Shown here piece after piece: positions 1-8,110 of a stretch of DNA of 16,255 nt. How positions within the stretch are numbered: position 1 is the stretch's first letter; the number at the start of each line of letters is the position of its first letter. The stretch is from Coemansia sp. RSA 1804 (Eukaryota > Kickxellomycota > Kickxellomycetes > Kickxellales > Kickxellaceae): the NCBI GenBank assembly GCA_027578815.1, contig JANBTH010000145.1, positions 14,547 through 30,801 of the forward strand. The letters are read 5' to 3'. Under the pieces are notes generated by a model. That model was not told the DNA's origin. It made no database searches and worked only from the letters and a program-made list of their open reading frames with translations. A program made the translations under genes and the position numbers.

Positions 1-265
1 CCGGGGGGGGGGTTTCCTGCGGTCCCGGTCAGATGCTTGTGGCCCATAAGCCGTGGCTAGCTTTTTTTTGTACTTTTCCATTTCGTGTGATGCGGACTAA
101 TACAAAGCGGAGCTGCTGTCCATCTAATGCACTGTTTGCGTGGTTGCTAGTTTGTTTGTTTGCTTCTTCATTCTCCTGCAGCGGATTCACTTAAGCGGAG
201 CAATCCGACACGCGGGTAAAAAGATAGAAGAGGGGCCGCTGTAGTTTTTTTTATTACTGTTTTCA
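1..265. other. Upstream region of the cysteine synthase-like gene
   Basis: No coding region can be supported here. The stretch begins with a run of ten G at 3-12 and contains a T-run (61-68) and a T-rich patch (246-253) just before the start codon at 266. It probably holds the promoter and 5' leader of the downstream gene. No clear TATA box or named regulatory site could be recognised. Confidence 0.4.
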
Positions 266-1528
266 ATGGACAGCTGCGGCAACTGGAAACGTCTGAGCCT
301 ATTTATAGCGGTAGCAGTGGCAGCAGCAACGGTTGGATGCCGACTGCTGGTGCTGCAGCCGGCTGCGCGACGAGACAGGGGCAAGAGCGGGAAGCGCCAG
401 ACGCAGCCGACGGAGATCAAGGAGGGGGTGGCGGGGCTGATAGGAAACACGCCAATGATGCGCATCAACAGCCTGAGCGAGGCAACGGGGTGCACGGTGC
501 TTGGGAAGTGCGAGTTCCTGAACCCCGGCGGCAGCTCGAAGGACCGGATCGCGCTGCACCTGGTGGAGCGGGCGGAGCTGGCCGGGGAGCTGGAGCCGCA
601 CACGGGGAGCTGCATCTTCGAGGGCACGTCGGGATCCACGGGGATCTCGCTGGCGATGGTTGCGCGCGCAAAGGGATACGCGTGCCACATCGTGATGCCC
701 AGCGACCAGGCGGCCGAGAAGTCCGAGCTGCTTGAGCGGCACGGCGCGCGCGTCGAGCGGGTTCCGCCGTGCTCCATCGTCGATGCGAACCACTTTGTCA
801 ATGTTGCGCGGCGGCGCGCGGAAGCGTTTGGCCGGGACGATGGCCAGACTACTCACGGTGGTAGCAGCAGGCGGCGCGGGTTCTTTGTTGACCAGTTCGA
901 GAACCCGGCGAATCTCGAGGCGCACTTCTTCACGACGGGGCCGGAGATTCTGCGCCAGACCGGCGGCGGCGTCGATGCGTTTGTGCATGGCGCGGGAACC
1001 GGCGGCACGCTTGCCGGCGTGACGCTGTTTCTGAAGCCGAGGGTTCCGGGCATCCGCTGCTTCCTCGCCGACCCGCAGGGCTCGGGACTAGCCAACAAGG
1101 TCAACCACGGCGTCATGTTTGCCAGCACCGAGCGCGAGGGCTCGCGACGCAGACACCAGGTCGACTCGCTGGTCGAGGGAATCGGGCTGAACCGGCTGAC
1201 GCGCAACTTCGCGCGGCTGTTTGGGCGCGCCGGCGCCGGCCACTGCCTGCTGGACGGCGCCGTGACTGTCGCCGACGCCGACGCCGTCAGCATGGCGCGC
1301 TGGCTGATGCAGGCCGACGGGCTCTTCGTTGGCAGCTCCGCCGCCGTCAACTGCGTGGCCGCGCTGGAGATTGCGCGCAGGCTGGGCCCCGGCCACACCG
1401 TCGTCACCGTGCTGGCCGACTCGGGGCAGCGCCATCTGACCAAGTTCTGGAACGACCGCGCGATGGCTGCGCTGGGCTTCTCGGTGGCCGCGCCAGACTC
1501 CCTGGACCACTTTGCCCGGATCACGTGA
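266..1528 (+). CDS. cys12: Membrane-anchored cysteine synthase-like PLP enzyme (Cys12/Mcy1 type)
   Basis: This 420-residue protein belongs to the fold-type II PLP family of cysteine synthase and cystathionine beta-synthase. Family members form cysteine from O-acetylserine and sulfide, but activity of the Cys12/Mcy1 branch is not well established. Visible landmarks are GLIGNTP at 57-63, NPGGSSKDR at 86-94 with K92 as the Schiff-base lysine, the substrate loop EGTSGSTG at 119-126, DQFENPAN starting at D209, the phosphate-binding GTGGT loop at 244-248, and DSGQRH with S386 near the PLP ring nitrogen. A hydrophobic segment at about 10-30, followed by basic residues, looks like a signal anchor. 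That matches yeast Mcy1, a mitochondrial outer-membrane protein. The length is close to the roughly 390-400 residues usual for this branch. A short basic, Gly/Ser-rich insert lies around 185-205. The start context is weak (T at -3), but the anchor favours this ATG. A single exon is sufficient. Confidence 0.9.
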   Translation: MDSCGNWKRLSLFIAVAVAAATVGCRLLVLQPAARRDRGKSGKRQTQPTEIKEGVAGLIGNTPMMRINSLSEATGCTVLGKCEFLNPGGSSKDRIALHLVERAELAGELEPHTGSCIFEGTSGSTGISLAMVARAKGYACHIVMPSDQAAEKSELLERHGARVERVPPCSIVDANHFVNVARRRAEAFGRDDGQTTHGGSSRRRGFFVDQFENPANLEAHFFTTGPEILRQTGGGVDAFVHGAGTGGTLAGVTLFLKPRVPGIRCFLADPQGSGLANKVNHGVMFASTEREGSRRRHQVDSLVEGIGLNRLTRNFARLFGRAGAGHCLLDGAVTVADADAVSMARWLMQADGLFVGSSAAVNCVAALEIARRLGPGHTVVTVLADSGQRHLTKFWNDRAMAALGFSVAAPDSLDHFARIT

Positions 1529-1756
1529 ATCCTCTTTCCTGTCTTTTGCCTCCGTCTTATGCATACTAATGAACGGAGGCCAGCTGCATAATGAAAGAAG
1601 GACAAGAATTCGCAGCCCACCACTTTTTTCCTCTCCTGCCCAGTTCTTTTACTTTTATCCCCTTTCAGCCGATACTTACGAAATACCGACAGTTGTTGAT
1701 GCTGCTTGGTTTCTACCGCTCTTTTGTTTCTTCAGCAAATACTCCCCAGCGACAGC

Positions 1757-3529
1757 ATGACCCACGCGCCAGGCCCCACGACGGCCGACTACCTCGATGC
1801 GCTGTCGACGATCGACCAGAGCATCCGCAGCCTTATGAACAGCGCCACGCAGCTCCAGAAAACATCGACATTGGCGGCACCAGATCCGGGCCTAGCTCCA
1901 GATTCGGTTCCGGCGCTGGCGTCGCTGCCCTCTCCGCTGTCTCCCACGCTGGCGCGCTCGCCCATGCTGCCGGACAGCGCGGCCGCCGGCAATGGCGGCT
2001 GCGATGGTAACGATGATGACGACTATGATGATTATGACGATGCAATGGCTGCGTTTCTGTGTAGCAAGCTGCCGCATTACGAGGGCCTGGCGGGCGTCGA
2101 TTACGGCGACCTTGGCGCTGCTCTAGCTGGCGACTCGCCGGTGGGAGCCGGCAGCGACTGCGAGGATGCGGTTCCCGACAGTGCGTGGGACAGCAGTATT
2201 GATTCCGTGCGGGGTCGGCGGAAGCAGGAAGGTGATGGTAGCGATGAGTACGAGCTGGATGCCCGCAGACTGGCCGCCTACGAGGGCTGGATCGAGCTGG
2301 ATGCCCTGGTCGACGCCGCACAGACAGCGCTCGCACATGCTGCATCGCCAGACAACGAAGCCAGCGACAAGGAGCAGGCGGCCGCTCGTTCTCCGCTTGC
2401 AGCCAGGCTGCGCATCGGGCGGCGCTCGGAGACCGACCACATGCTCGTGTATGCGCTGGAGGCCGAGAAGCCCACGCAGACGCACACGCAAGTGCTGGTG
2501 CAGGTGCCGAAACCCACGGTGCCGGCGCACGTGTTTGCCAGCGAGATTGCCACGCTGGAGTTCCTGGCGCGGAGCGGCTGCCGCCTGCCGGTGCCGCGGG
2601 TGGTTGCGCACGAGCTGTCGGCGGCCAACGCAGCCGGCGTGCCGTATGCCGTGGTGACGCAGCCATGCGGCGCGCCGCTGGGCGCCCTGTGGTTTGCGCT
2701 GGGCGCAGGGCAGAAGCGGCGGGTGCTGGCGCAGATCGCCGATGTTGTGGTGCAGCTCAGCCGGCTGCGGCTGCCGCGCATCGGGTCGCTGGTGCCAGCC
2801 CAGGGAAGCGGCAGCGAGGCGGCCGTGGTGGGCCCGCTGCTGTGTGCGCGCGACGCGGAGCGCGGATACGAGGAGGAGACATCTGTCTCGGCTGTTGGCG
2901 GGCCATTCGAGTCGACACTCGAGTACCTCGATGCGCTGGTCCGCGCGTCCGGCGCAGCGCTCGACAGAATGGGCGCTACCGCCGCGGCTGACGAAGTGAG
3001 CCGGATCGAGGTCTCCGCGTACCGCGCCAACGCGCACCGCTTCGTCGAGCGCAAGTACAACGGCGGCCCGTTCGTGCTGATGCCGGAGTCGCTTGATCTG
3101 CACCACTTTGTCGTTGATCCAGAATCGCTGCGCCTGGCCGCCGTTGTCGATTGGACATACGCCTGCGTGCGGCCGCTGCAGTCGCTGGCGCAGCCGCCGC
3201 CCTTCGTCTTCGACGATGCGCCGCGGTGGGAGCCGCGTGATCTGGAATCGCGCGTGGCCCACCGCCGTAATCTGATCCGCGAGCGGCAGTGGTTCATGGC
3301 CGCGATCACCGCGGGCGCTGGCGCTGACGCCGGTGTCGATGCTGGCGAGCTCCAAAGGCTGGTGCGCTACGGCTACTGGCGCTACAAGTTCGAGCACGAG
3401 GCGGCTCAGAACATCAGGTACTCCAATCCGTGGTCCTTCCGCGCGCTGTGGGAGCATCTGCATCCGCATGACGAGTTTGCGCTCTGGATGTGTCGCGGCC
3501 TTGCCCAACTCGACGACAAGACGCCGTAG
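1757..3529 (+). CDS. APH-fold (phosphotransferase family) protein, probable pseudokinase, acidic N-terminal extension
   Basis: This 590-residue protein has a C-terminal aminoglycoside-phosphotransferase-like domain, a kinase fold common in fungi. The open frame reaches back to 1706, but the first ATG is 1757. The first 210 or so residues are low complexity, with a run of Asp and Tyr around 85-95. From about 215 the fold begins: a strand VLVQVPKP near 245-253, the helix ASEIATLEFL with E263, then LPVPRVVAHE and YAVVTQPCGAPLG, typical of fungal APH proteins. The catalytic loop should read like GPFVL-HxDxxxxN-VD. Residues 437-454 instead read GPFVLMPESLDLHHFVVD, so His, Asp and Asn are replaced by P443, S445 and H450. 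The later metal-ligand position is kept as D465 in VVDW. The strand residue that is usually Arg or Lys appears to be Gln. I infer a non-catalytic or strongly altered member, but the substrate is unknown. The gene lies 228 bp after cys12 and 220 bp before COG5. Confidence 0.75.
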   Translation: MTHAPGPTTADYLDALSTIDQSIRSLMNSATQLQKTSTLAAPDPGLAPDSVPALASLPSPLSPTLARSPMLPDSAAAGNGGCDGNDDDDYDDYDDAMAAFLCSKLPHYEGLAGVDYGDLGAALAGDSPVGAGSDCEDAVPDSAWDSSIDSVRGRRKQEGDGSDEYELDARRLAAYEGWIELDALVDAAQTALAHAASPDNEASDKEQAAARSPLAARLRIGRRSETDHMLVYALEAEKPTQTHTQVLVQVPKPTVPAHVFASEIATLEFLARSGCRLPVPRVVAHELSAANAAGVPYAVVTQPCGAPLGALWFALGAGQKRRVLAQIADVVVQLSRLRLPRIGSLVPAQGSGSEAAVVGPLLCARDAERGYEEETSVSAVGGPFESTLEYLDALVRASGAALDRMGATAAADEVSRIEVSAYRANAHRFVERKYNGGPFVLMPESLDLHHFVVDPESLRLAAVVDWTYACVRPLQSLAQPPPFVFDDAPRWEPRDLESRVAHRRNLIRERQWFMAAITAGAGADAGVDAGELQRLVRYGYWRYKFEHEAAQNIRYSNPWSFRALWEHLHPHDEFALWMCRGLAQLDDKTP

Positions 3530-3560
3530 CCGCAGATCAATACACCATGATTCTGCTTGT

Positions 3561-3592
3561 GAAGAAGAAGTCTTGATCATATCCTCTTCTTC
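3561..3592. repeat. Inverted repeat in the 3' flank of the APH-like gene
   Basis: GAAGAAGA at 3561-3568 is the exact reverse complement of TCTTCTTC at 3585-3592, giving an 8-bp stem with a 16-base loop, 32 bp after the stop codon of the APH-like gene. It may fold in the 3' UTR. It is also simple-sequence DNA, so it may have no function. Confidence 0.35.
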
Positions 3593-3749
3593 TTTGAATC
3601 CCCAAACCGTTCTTTTTTTGTTTCTTTCTCTTGCATTTGTACTAGCGGCCTTTCGCGTGTTTTCCCCCCTTGCTCATTCCAATTCATTCGCCTGTTGTGC
3701 TTCTATAGCTCCCCCCCATTTCTCCAGCACCCTGGAATCCAGAAGCGAG

Positions 3750-6473
3750 ATGGACTCTGTTCTGTCTGGCGCCGACTACGCCGACGTCATGGCCGCCGAC
3801 TTTGACCCGCTCCAGTACGCGCGGCGGGTGGCGAGCGGCGACAACGACAGCACGGCCAACGCGGATGCCAATTCGAATTCGAATTCGAATGCAGATGCCA
3901 GCACCGACCGCCTGGCCCGCGCAATGGACGCCCTGGCCAAGCGCGCCGACGCTCTGGACGACGTTCTCCAGCAAACGGTTATTGCGTCGCACGCAGACCT
4001 GCTGAAGCAGGTGGTGGGCGTCAAGGCGCTGGATGCGTCGCTGGCGCAGGTGGAGGACAAGGTGCGCGAGATCAAAGCGCACATGCACTCGCTGCGCACC
4101 AGGATCCGCGTCCCGTACCAGCAGTCGGCGGTGTATGGGCGCCAGGCGTCCAACCTGCACGATGCGATGCGGCACGTGCGCGCAACGGCCAGGTTCATCC
4201 AGCTTGTGCGCAGACTGCAGACCCAGATTCCGCCGGACTCGGGCGAGGATAAGGAGGAAGCAGCAGCGGTGGCTCCTGACTTTGCGCTGGGCGCCCTGAC
4301 GCTGCTGGACATCGAGCGCGCCGTTGGTGGCGGCGATCTCGGCGGAATCCGCATAGTTGACCAGGGAATGGCGACTGTTGTGCGGCCCCGGCGCGAGCGC
4401 ACGATAGTCCGGGCCGAGCAGATGCTCGACGCCGGCATCCGGCACCGCAACCAGGGCGACATTGCCGGCGGGCTGCAGATTCTGTTCAATCTGGGCACGC
4501 TGGCCGCCGCCGTCGCCGCGCGCGTCAGGCGGTGTGTGGCCGACTGGGGCGCGGCTGTGCGTGGCCGCCTCGATCCGAAGAGCATCAGTGCGTTTGTGCG
4601 CGACCACAATGCGCGCGCCAAGAGCATCGATGGCAGCGACATGGTTGGCGTCACCGGCGTTGTGCTTGCCAGAATCGAGGCGCTGGTCGACGATCTGCTC
4701 TCCCGCGGCCTTGAGCTGCGCGTGCTGGAGCGCGTGCTGGCCCGCAAGCGCGACGTTCTGCCTCGCTTTGACGTCAGCAGCTTCTCGTCCACGCTGGCCG
4801 CCGATCCAGCCAGCGCCTCTTCCGCCGCCGCCAGCGGCAACGGCGGCGGTGCGACGCCGTCGTTCTCGGATCTTGTGGCCCAGGAGCTCGGCAGCAGCAC
4901 CAATAACTCCGTTGGCAGCACTCGGACTGTCGCCTTCTGGTGGCGCGAGGCCTTGACTCTTCTGCGCGCGGAGATCGACAGCGCCTGCGCAGAGTCGTCG
5001 GTGATCCGCCAGATGCTGACCAACAGCTACCCGCGCGTCGTGCAGCTGTTTGTGCCGAAGCTGGAGCAGCTGCAGCCGATTGACATGCCGCTGCTGTGGG
5101 ACGCGCTGCTGGGCTCCTTCGAGGCCGAATACGTGGCGCGCGCCGCCTCGCGCATCGAGGACGCCGTGGCACGCTGCTACCCGCCACCGCCGCCGCCGGG
5201 CCTGGTGGATGCTCAGGAGCGGCGAAGCAGAATGGGCGCAGCGGCAGAGTCCGAGCTGTTTACCGCAGTCAGCGTGGTGCCCAACCGCAAGCTTGTTGCC
5301 GGCGTTGTGCGCAGCATGTCGACTGAGCTGGAGATGGCCAAATCGGACGCCCGGCTGTTGTCGGCTGTTGCTGAGGCTGCATCTTCTGCTGCGCGCACAT
5401 TTGCCAGCGTCACGGAGACGAAGATTGCCGCGGTGACTGTCAACCCGAGCGTGCTGAATCCGTTTGGCGTGCCGCCGCATCCGCTGACCAAGTCGCTGGT
5501 CGGGCTGCTTAATGCCGCCGAGGCGCTTCGTGCGGGCATCGAGGAGTTCGGTGCCCGTGGGCTTGTTGCAGTCGATGGCGGAGCGCTGGGTGCTCTTGTT
5601 GGCAACCATTCTGCGGGTCTGCTGGATACTGCCGACCGTGCGATCACAGAGGCCGTCTACCAGGCAGGAACAACAGCGGACACTCCGTCGTCGATGCCGT
5701 CGCTTGATCTGTTTGATATCGCCTCGCAGTGGCTTCAGACGCAGGTACTCGAGCCGATGCGCATCACCGCCTGCCGCCAGCGGGTCGTTGCGATGGTCAC
5801 CAAGTATCTGTGCGCCTACACCAGGGTTGTCTGTCTGACGTTCCCGCTCACCGAGGAAACCAAGCTGCTCCTGACAGGCCATGCCACGCAGTTTGAGTTT
5901 GCTTGCAGCCAGCTGATGGCCGCTGCATCCACAGGTGTGCTGCCCAGCGGTACCCGTGCGGCTGTTCTTTCTGATCTCGGCAAACCGTACCGAGCGCTGC
6001 GTATGATTCGCCCGCTGCTGTTTATGAGCACCGGTGAGCTTGCTCGGCTTGTCAGCGGAGGTGATTCCTCTTCCAATACCAACAGAGACAACAGCGATGA
6101 TGGCGATGATGATCTTTCGGTGGTTGATCTGGCTGATCATGTTGTGTGTCGTCTGGCTACTGCATTGCTGCCTCTGGGCGCCGACGATAATGGCGCCGAT
6201 GCCACATCCGCTGCCAGCGCCGATGTGCGCCGGTGCTTGCCGCACAGAGTTGCCCAGTGCACGTGGACGGAGTGGGTTTCGTTGGCGGCTGGATCTTCTG
6301 ATATTCAGCAGAAGCAGAAGCGCCGAATCGGCGTGCTTGTCGCTTCGCTGGAGCTTTTAGCTGCAAAGATTCAAAATCAGCAGCAGGAGGAGGATCCATC
6401 ATCGTCCGACGCCCCGCTTTCCGGACTTTTCTCGTTGGCACAAGCGATGCTTGCCAAGCTGCGCTCGTTCTAG
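3750..6473 (+). CDS. COG5: Conserved oligomeric Golgi complex subunit 5 (COG5)
   Basis: COG5 is part of lobe B of the COG complex, which tethers vesicles for retrograde traffic within the Golgi. The 907-residue product starts with the family signature DFDPLQYARR at 17-26. After a low-complexity Asn/Ser/Asp stretch (about 30-52) comes a long helical, coiled-coil-like segment (about 54-160). It contains HADLLKQ, VEDKVREIKAHMHSLRTRI and VPYQQSAVYGRQASNLHD, which match the N-terminal COG5 domain. The rest is alpha-helical, as in other COG subunits, and ends in LFSLAQAMLAKLRSF. The length is in the usual range of about 800-900 residues. I chose the ATG at 3750 because it directly precedes the conserved N-terminus and has a good context (G at -3, G at +4). 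The frame is open further upstream to 3333, but that part overlaps the previous gene and has no family resemblance. The 3' end converges on a 7TM gene 47 bp away. Confidence 0.9.
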   Translation: MDSVLSGADYADVMAADFDPLQYARRVASGDNDSTANADANSNSNSNADASTDRLARAMDALAKRADALDDVLQQTVIASHADLLKQVVGVKALDASLAQVEDKVREIKAHMHSLRTRIRVPYQQSAVYGRQASNLHDAMRHVRATARFIQLVRRLQTQIPPDSGEDKEEAAAVAPDFALGALTLLDIERAVGGGDLGGIRIVDQGMATVVRPRRERTIVRAEQMLDAGIRHRNQGDIAGGLQILFNLGTLAAAVAARVRRCVADWGAAVRGRLDPKSISAFVRDHNARAKSIDGSDMVGVTGVVLARIEALVDDLLSRGLELRVLERVLARKRDVLPRFDVSSFSSTLAADPASASSAAASGNGGGATPSFSDLVAQELGSSTNNSVGSTRTVAFWWREALTLLRAEIDSACAESSVIRQMLTNSYPRVVQLFVPKLEQLQPIDMPLLWDALLGSFEAEYVARAASRIEDAVARCYPPPPPPGLVDAQERRSRMGAAAESELFTAVSVVPNRKLVAGVVRSMSTELEMAKSDARLLSAVAEAASSAARTFASVTETKIAAVTVNPSVLNPFGVPPHPLTKSLVGLLNAAEALRAGIEEFGARGLVAVDGGALGALVGNHSAGLLDTADRAITEAVYQAGTTADTPSSMPSLDLFDIASQWLQTQVLEPMRITACRQRVVAMVTKYLCAYTRVVCLTFPLTEETKLLLTGHATQFEFACSQLMAAASTGVLPSGTRAAVLSDLGKPYRALRMIRPLLFMSTGELARLVSGGDSSSNTNRDNSDDGDDDLSVVDLADHVVCRLATALLPLGADDNGADATSAASADVRRCLPHRVAQCTWTEWVSLAAGSSDIQQKQKRRIGVLVASLELLAAKIQNQQQEEDPSSSDAPLSGLFSLAQAMLAKLRSF
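3870..3890 (+). repeat. AATTCG hexanucleotide tandem repeat inside COG5
   Basis: Three exact copies of AATTCG plus AAT lie in frame and encode the alternating Asn-Ser tract of the COG5 N-terminal linker. A hexamer array changes length without breaking the frame, so this linker may vary between strains. Confidence 0.8.
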
Positions 6474-6520
6474 CACTCGCATAGCGCCGGGGGCAGATGT
6501 TTGTCTGGAGATGGCGTGAA

Positions 6521-7450
6521 TCAGTAGGCCTTGTTATCTGTCGAGTGCGCAGAGTCGTTGTCGTTTTCACGTTCGTCCCACTCTGCCAGATACACGTCGC
6601 GGTACAAAATACAGCCGTAGATGGTGCGCCCAGCAATGATCCACCAGGCGACAAGGCACGAGGTCTGGTTGATGCAGACGGCAGCGATTCGCCAGCCAAG
6701 CGTGGCCGGGTACATTGGTTTCCTGTAGTAAACGACAGTGTGGAATGTCAGGGCCGCAGACAGCGCCACACAGGCGGCCACTAGGTTGCGGCCCTCGTTG
6801 TGTGCGCACCTGGCTTTGCTTGCAACAAGCGCGGAGATGAGGAACGAGGCGCCCCACAGAAGCCAGGCCTGCACCACGCCCATGTTCTTGAACGCCTGCT
6901 TGAATTCGCACACATCGAGCACATCGACAAACCTGACGGTTCGGTCCTTTGGCAGCAGAGTGGCGACAATGGCCAGGGCGATATCGCAGGCCGCAAAGCC
7001 AGCAGTAGCGATGAATTGGATCCAGCGGCGACGGCTACTGTGCGTTGTGTCGATATGGAAGGTGTACCGAAGCATTGCCAGAACCGCATGGACCAGCAGA
7101 ACACCAAACACTACATTCTGGCCAAGCACCATTCGTAGCCACACGGTGGTGACAATACAGTTTGTTGCGATTCCCCGCGGATGCGCCATATCGTCGGTAA
7201 ACACATCGCCTACAAACCACACCACGCTACCAGCATACATCACAGCCAGGGACAGCGGACAGAGTGCGCGTATGGGCGCGTATTTGCGGTTGACTACCAC
7301 GTATGCCACGGCTGCTAGTTGTATAAGATACACGGATGCGCATACGAGGATCGTTGCTAGATCTGTGTATCCGATGGGGTCTAGCTGCGTGCCTACCAGG
7401 CTGCTGAGTGCTACACGCAGCTTTTCCTTTTCTGTGAATTCGAAGCTCAT
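6521..7450 (-). CDS. Seven-transmembrane receptor-like protein, short-tailed paralogue (7TM-1)
   Basis: This 309-residue protein has seven hydrophobic segments at about 30-53, 63-84, 98-128, 143-166, 189-210, 221-242 and 251-280. The N-terminus starts MSFEFT, carries LDPIG at 23-27, and has no signal peptide. C98 at the start of TM3 and C181 in the loop before TM5 form the pair that is normally disulfide-bonded in G-protein-coupled receptors. NRKYAPIR follows TM1, and NE (218-219) precedes TM6, both also present in the paralogue at 9415-10821. After TM7 the chain reads YRDVYLAEW, the counterpart of the RRQAYL-W motif of the other two copies. It then stops after a 25-residue tail that keeps DSAHST (299-304). 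The other paralogues carry tails of more than 150 residues. The ligand and coupling partner are unknown. The receptor role is inferred from topology and motifs, as I cannot tie it to a named family. Confidence 0.8.
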   Translation of the reverse strand: MSFEFTEKEKLRVALSSLVGTQLDPIGYTDLATILVCASVYLIQLAAVAYVVVNRKYAPIRALCPLSLAVMYAGSVVWFVGDVFTDDMAHPRGIATNCIVTTVWLRMVLGQNVVFGVLLVHAVLAMLRYTFHIDTTHSSRRRWIQFIATAGFAACDIALAIVATLLPKDRTVRFVDVLDVCEFKQAFKNMGVVQAWLLWGASFLISALVASKARCAHNEGRNLVAACVALSAALTFHTVVYYRKPMYPATLGWRIAAVCINQTSCLVAWWIIAGRTIYGCILYRDVYLAEWDERENDNDSAHSTDNKAY

Positions 7451-8093
7451 TTTTCTCCTACTAAAAACATAGAATGGGTATTGTGTAATAGAAAATAATA
7501 GCTAGTATGATAAACCAAGAAGCCAGCCTTGCTCCCTCTTTCTTCATATATACGACCATTATATTGGAGAGAATGGCCATTCAACAAGTAGAGAAATGGA
7601 GTCGAGGATATTATTGAACAAACAAATAGATTAATAACCCACATATTCTGCCATTCTTTTTTAGAACTCTGATGATATCCTTGCATGCGTTTACTAATGG
7701 AACAAGGATGCCAAAAACAAATGCTCCGCCACGCATGTAATAAATGCAGTTTTGAACATGTATGCTACATGCTGTATTATAAGTGATAAGACAGGAGGAA
7801 CATATAAAACAAGACGCAGCACACATGAACAGTTATGTAGCAATATGTATTCACAATTTAGCTGAAAATGAAAAGACCTTGCAAAGAAAAACAACATGAA
7901 ATGGAAAGAGCTTTATTACAAGCGACCCAGTCAACAATTTAAACAAGTGCTTTGAGGTTTTTGGCAAAATTGAGCATAATTCTGAGCAACAAATACATGT
8001 CTTCTAAATACCAACTCGTATTTACGCATAAAACATTCTTGTTATGATGACATATGACAATGTCAACATTTGATCAGAATGTTAACATTTAGT
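7451..8093. other. AT-rich intergenic region upstream of 7TM-1
   Basis: The composition drops sharply from the GC-rich coding DNA. Short open frames on the - strand (for example 7447-7686 and 7611-7826) start with poor context, overlap each other, and have no recognisable domain. The part near 7450 should hold the promoter of the - strand 7TM gene. An AATAAA on the - strand (7912-7917) could serve as a poly(A) signal for the kinase-like relic upstream of it. Direct copies AATGTCAACATTT (8059-8071) and AATGTTAACATTT (8078-8090) differ at one base. Confidence 0.45.
8078..8089. repeat. 12-bp perfect palindrome
   Basis: AATGTTAACATT is its own reverse complement. It is part of the second copy of a 13-bp near-identical direct repeat (first copy at 8059-8071). 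It could be a binding site for a dimeric protein, but AT-rich DNA makes such palindromes by chance more often. Confidence 0.4.
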
Positions 8094-8110
8094 TTAGAAT
8101 GTGATTCTAA
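8094..8110. repeat. 7-bp inverted repeat with 3-base loop at the end of the relic frame
   Basis: TTAGAAT at 8094-8100 and ATTCTAA at 8104-8110 pair exactly across GTG. The hairpin overlaps the stop codon of the last open frame of the kinase-like relic. No run of T follows it on the - strand, and I do not call it a terminator. Confidence 0.35.

Noticed and set aside
1706..1756. Upstream extension of the APH-like frame beginning at TTG
   Set aside because: TTG is an unlikely start in a fungal nuclear gene, and the first ATG is at 1757.
2123..3580. 485-codon open frame antisense to the APH-like gene
   Set aside because: Same cause: a compositional shadow with no recognisable domain, while the + strand frame has family motifs.
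3333..3749. Upstream in-frame extension of COG5
   Set aside because: It overlaps the end of the APH-like gene in another frame and then reads through the intergenic T-rich DNA. The conserved COG5 N-terminus starts at 3750.
3684..6245. 853-codon open frame antisense to COG5
   Set aside because: It is fully antisense to a clear COG5 gene. GC-rich codon use leaves the opposite strand nearly free of stops, and the translation is Arg/His/Gln-rich with no domain.
7447..7897. Overlapping small - strand frames upstream of 7TM-1
   Set aside because: They lie in AT-rich DNA, overlap each other, and lack homology I can recognise or a plausible shared splice model.
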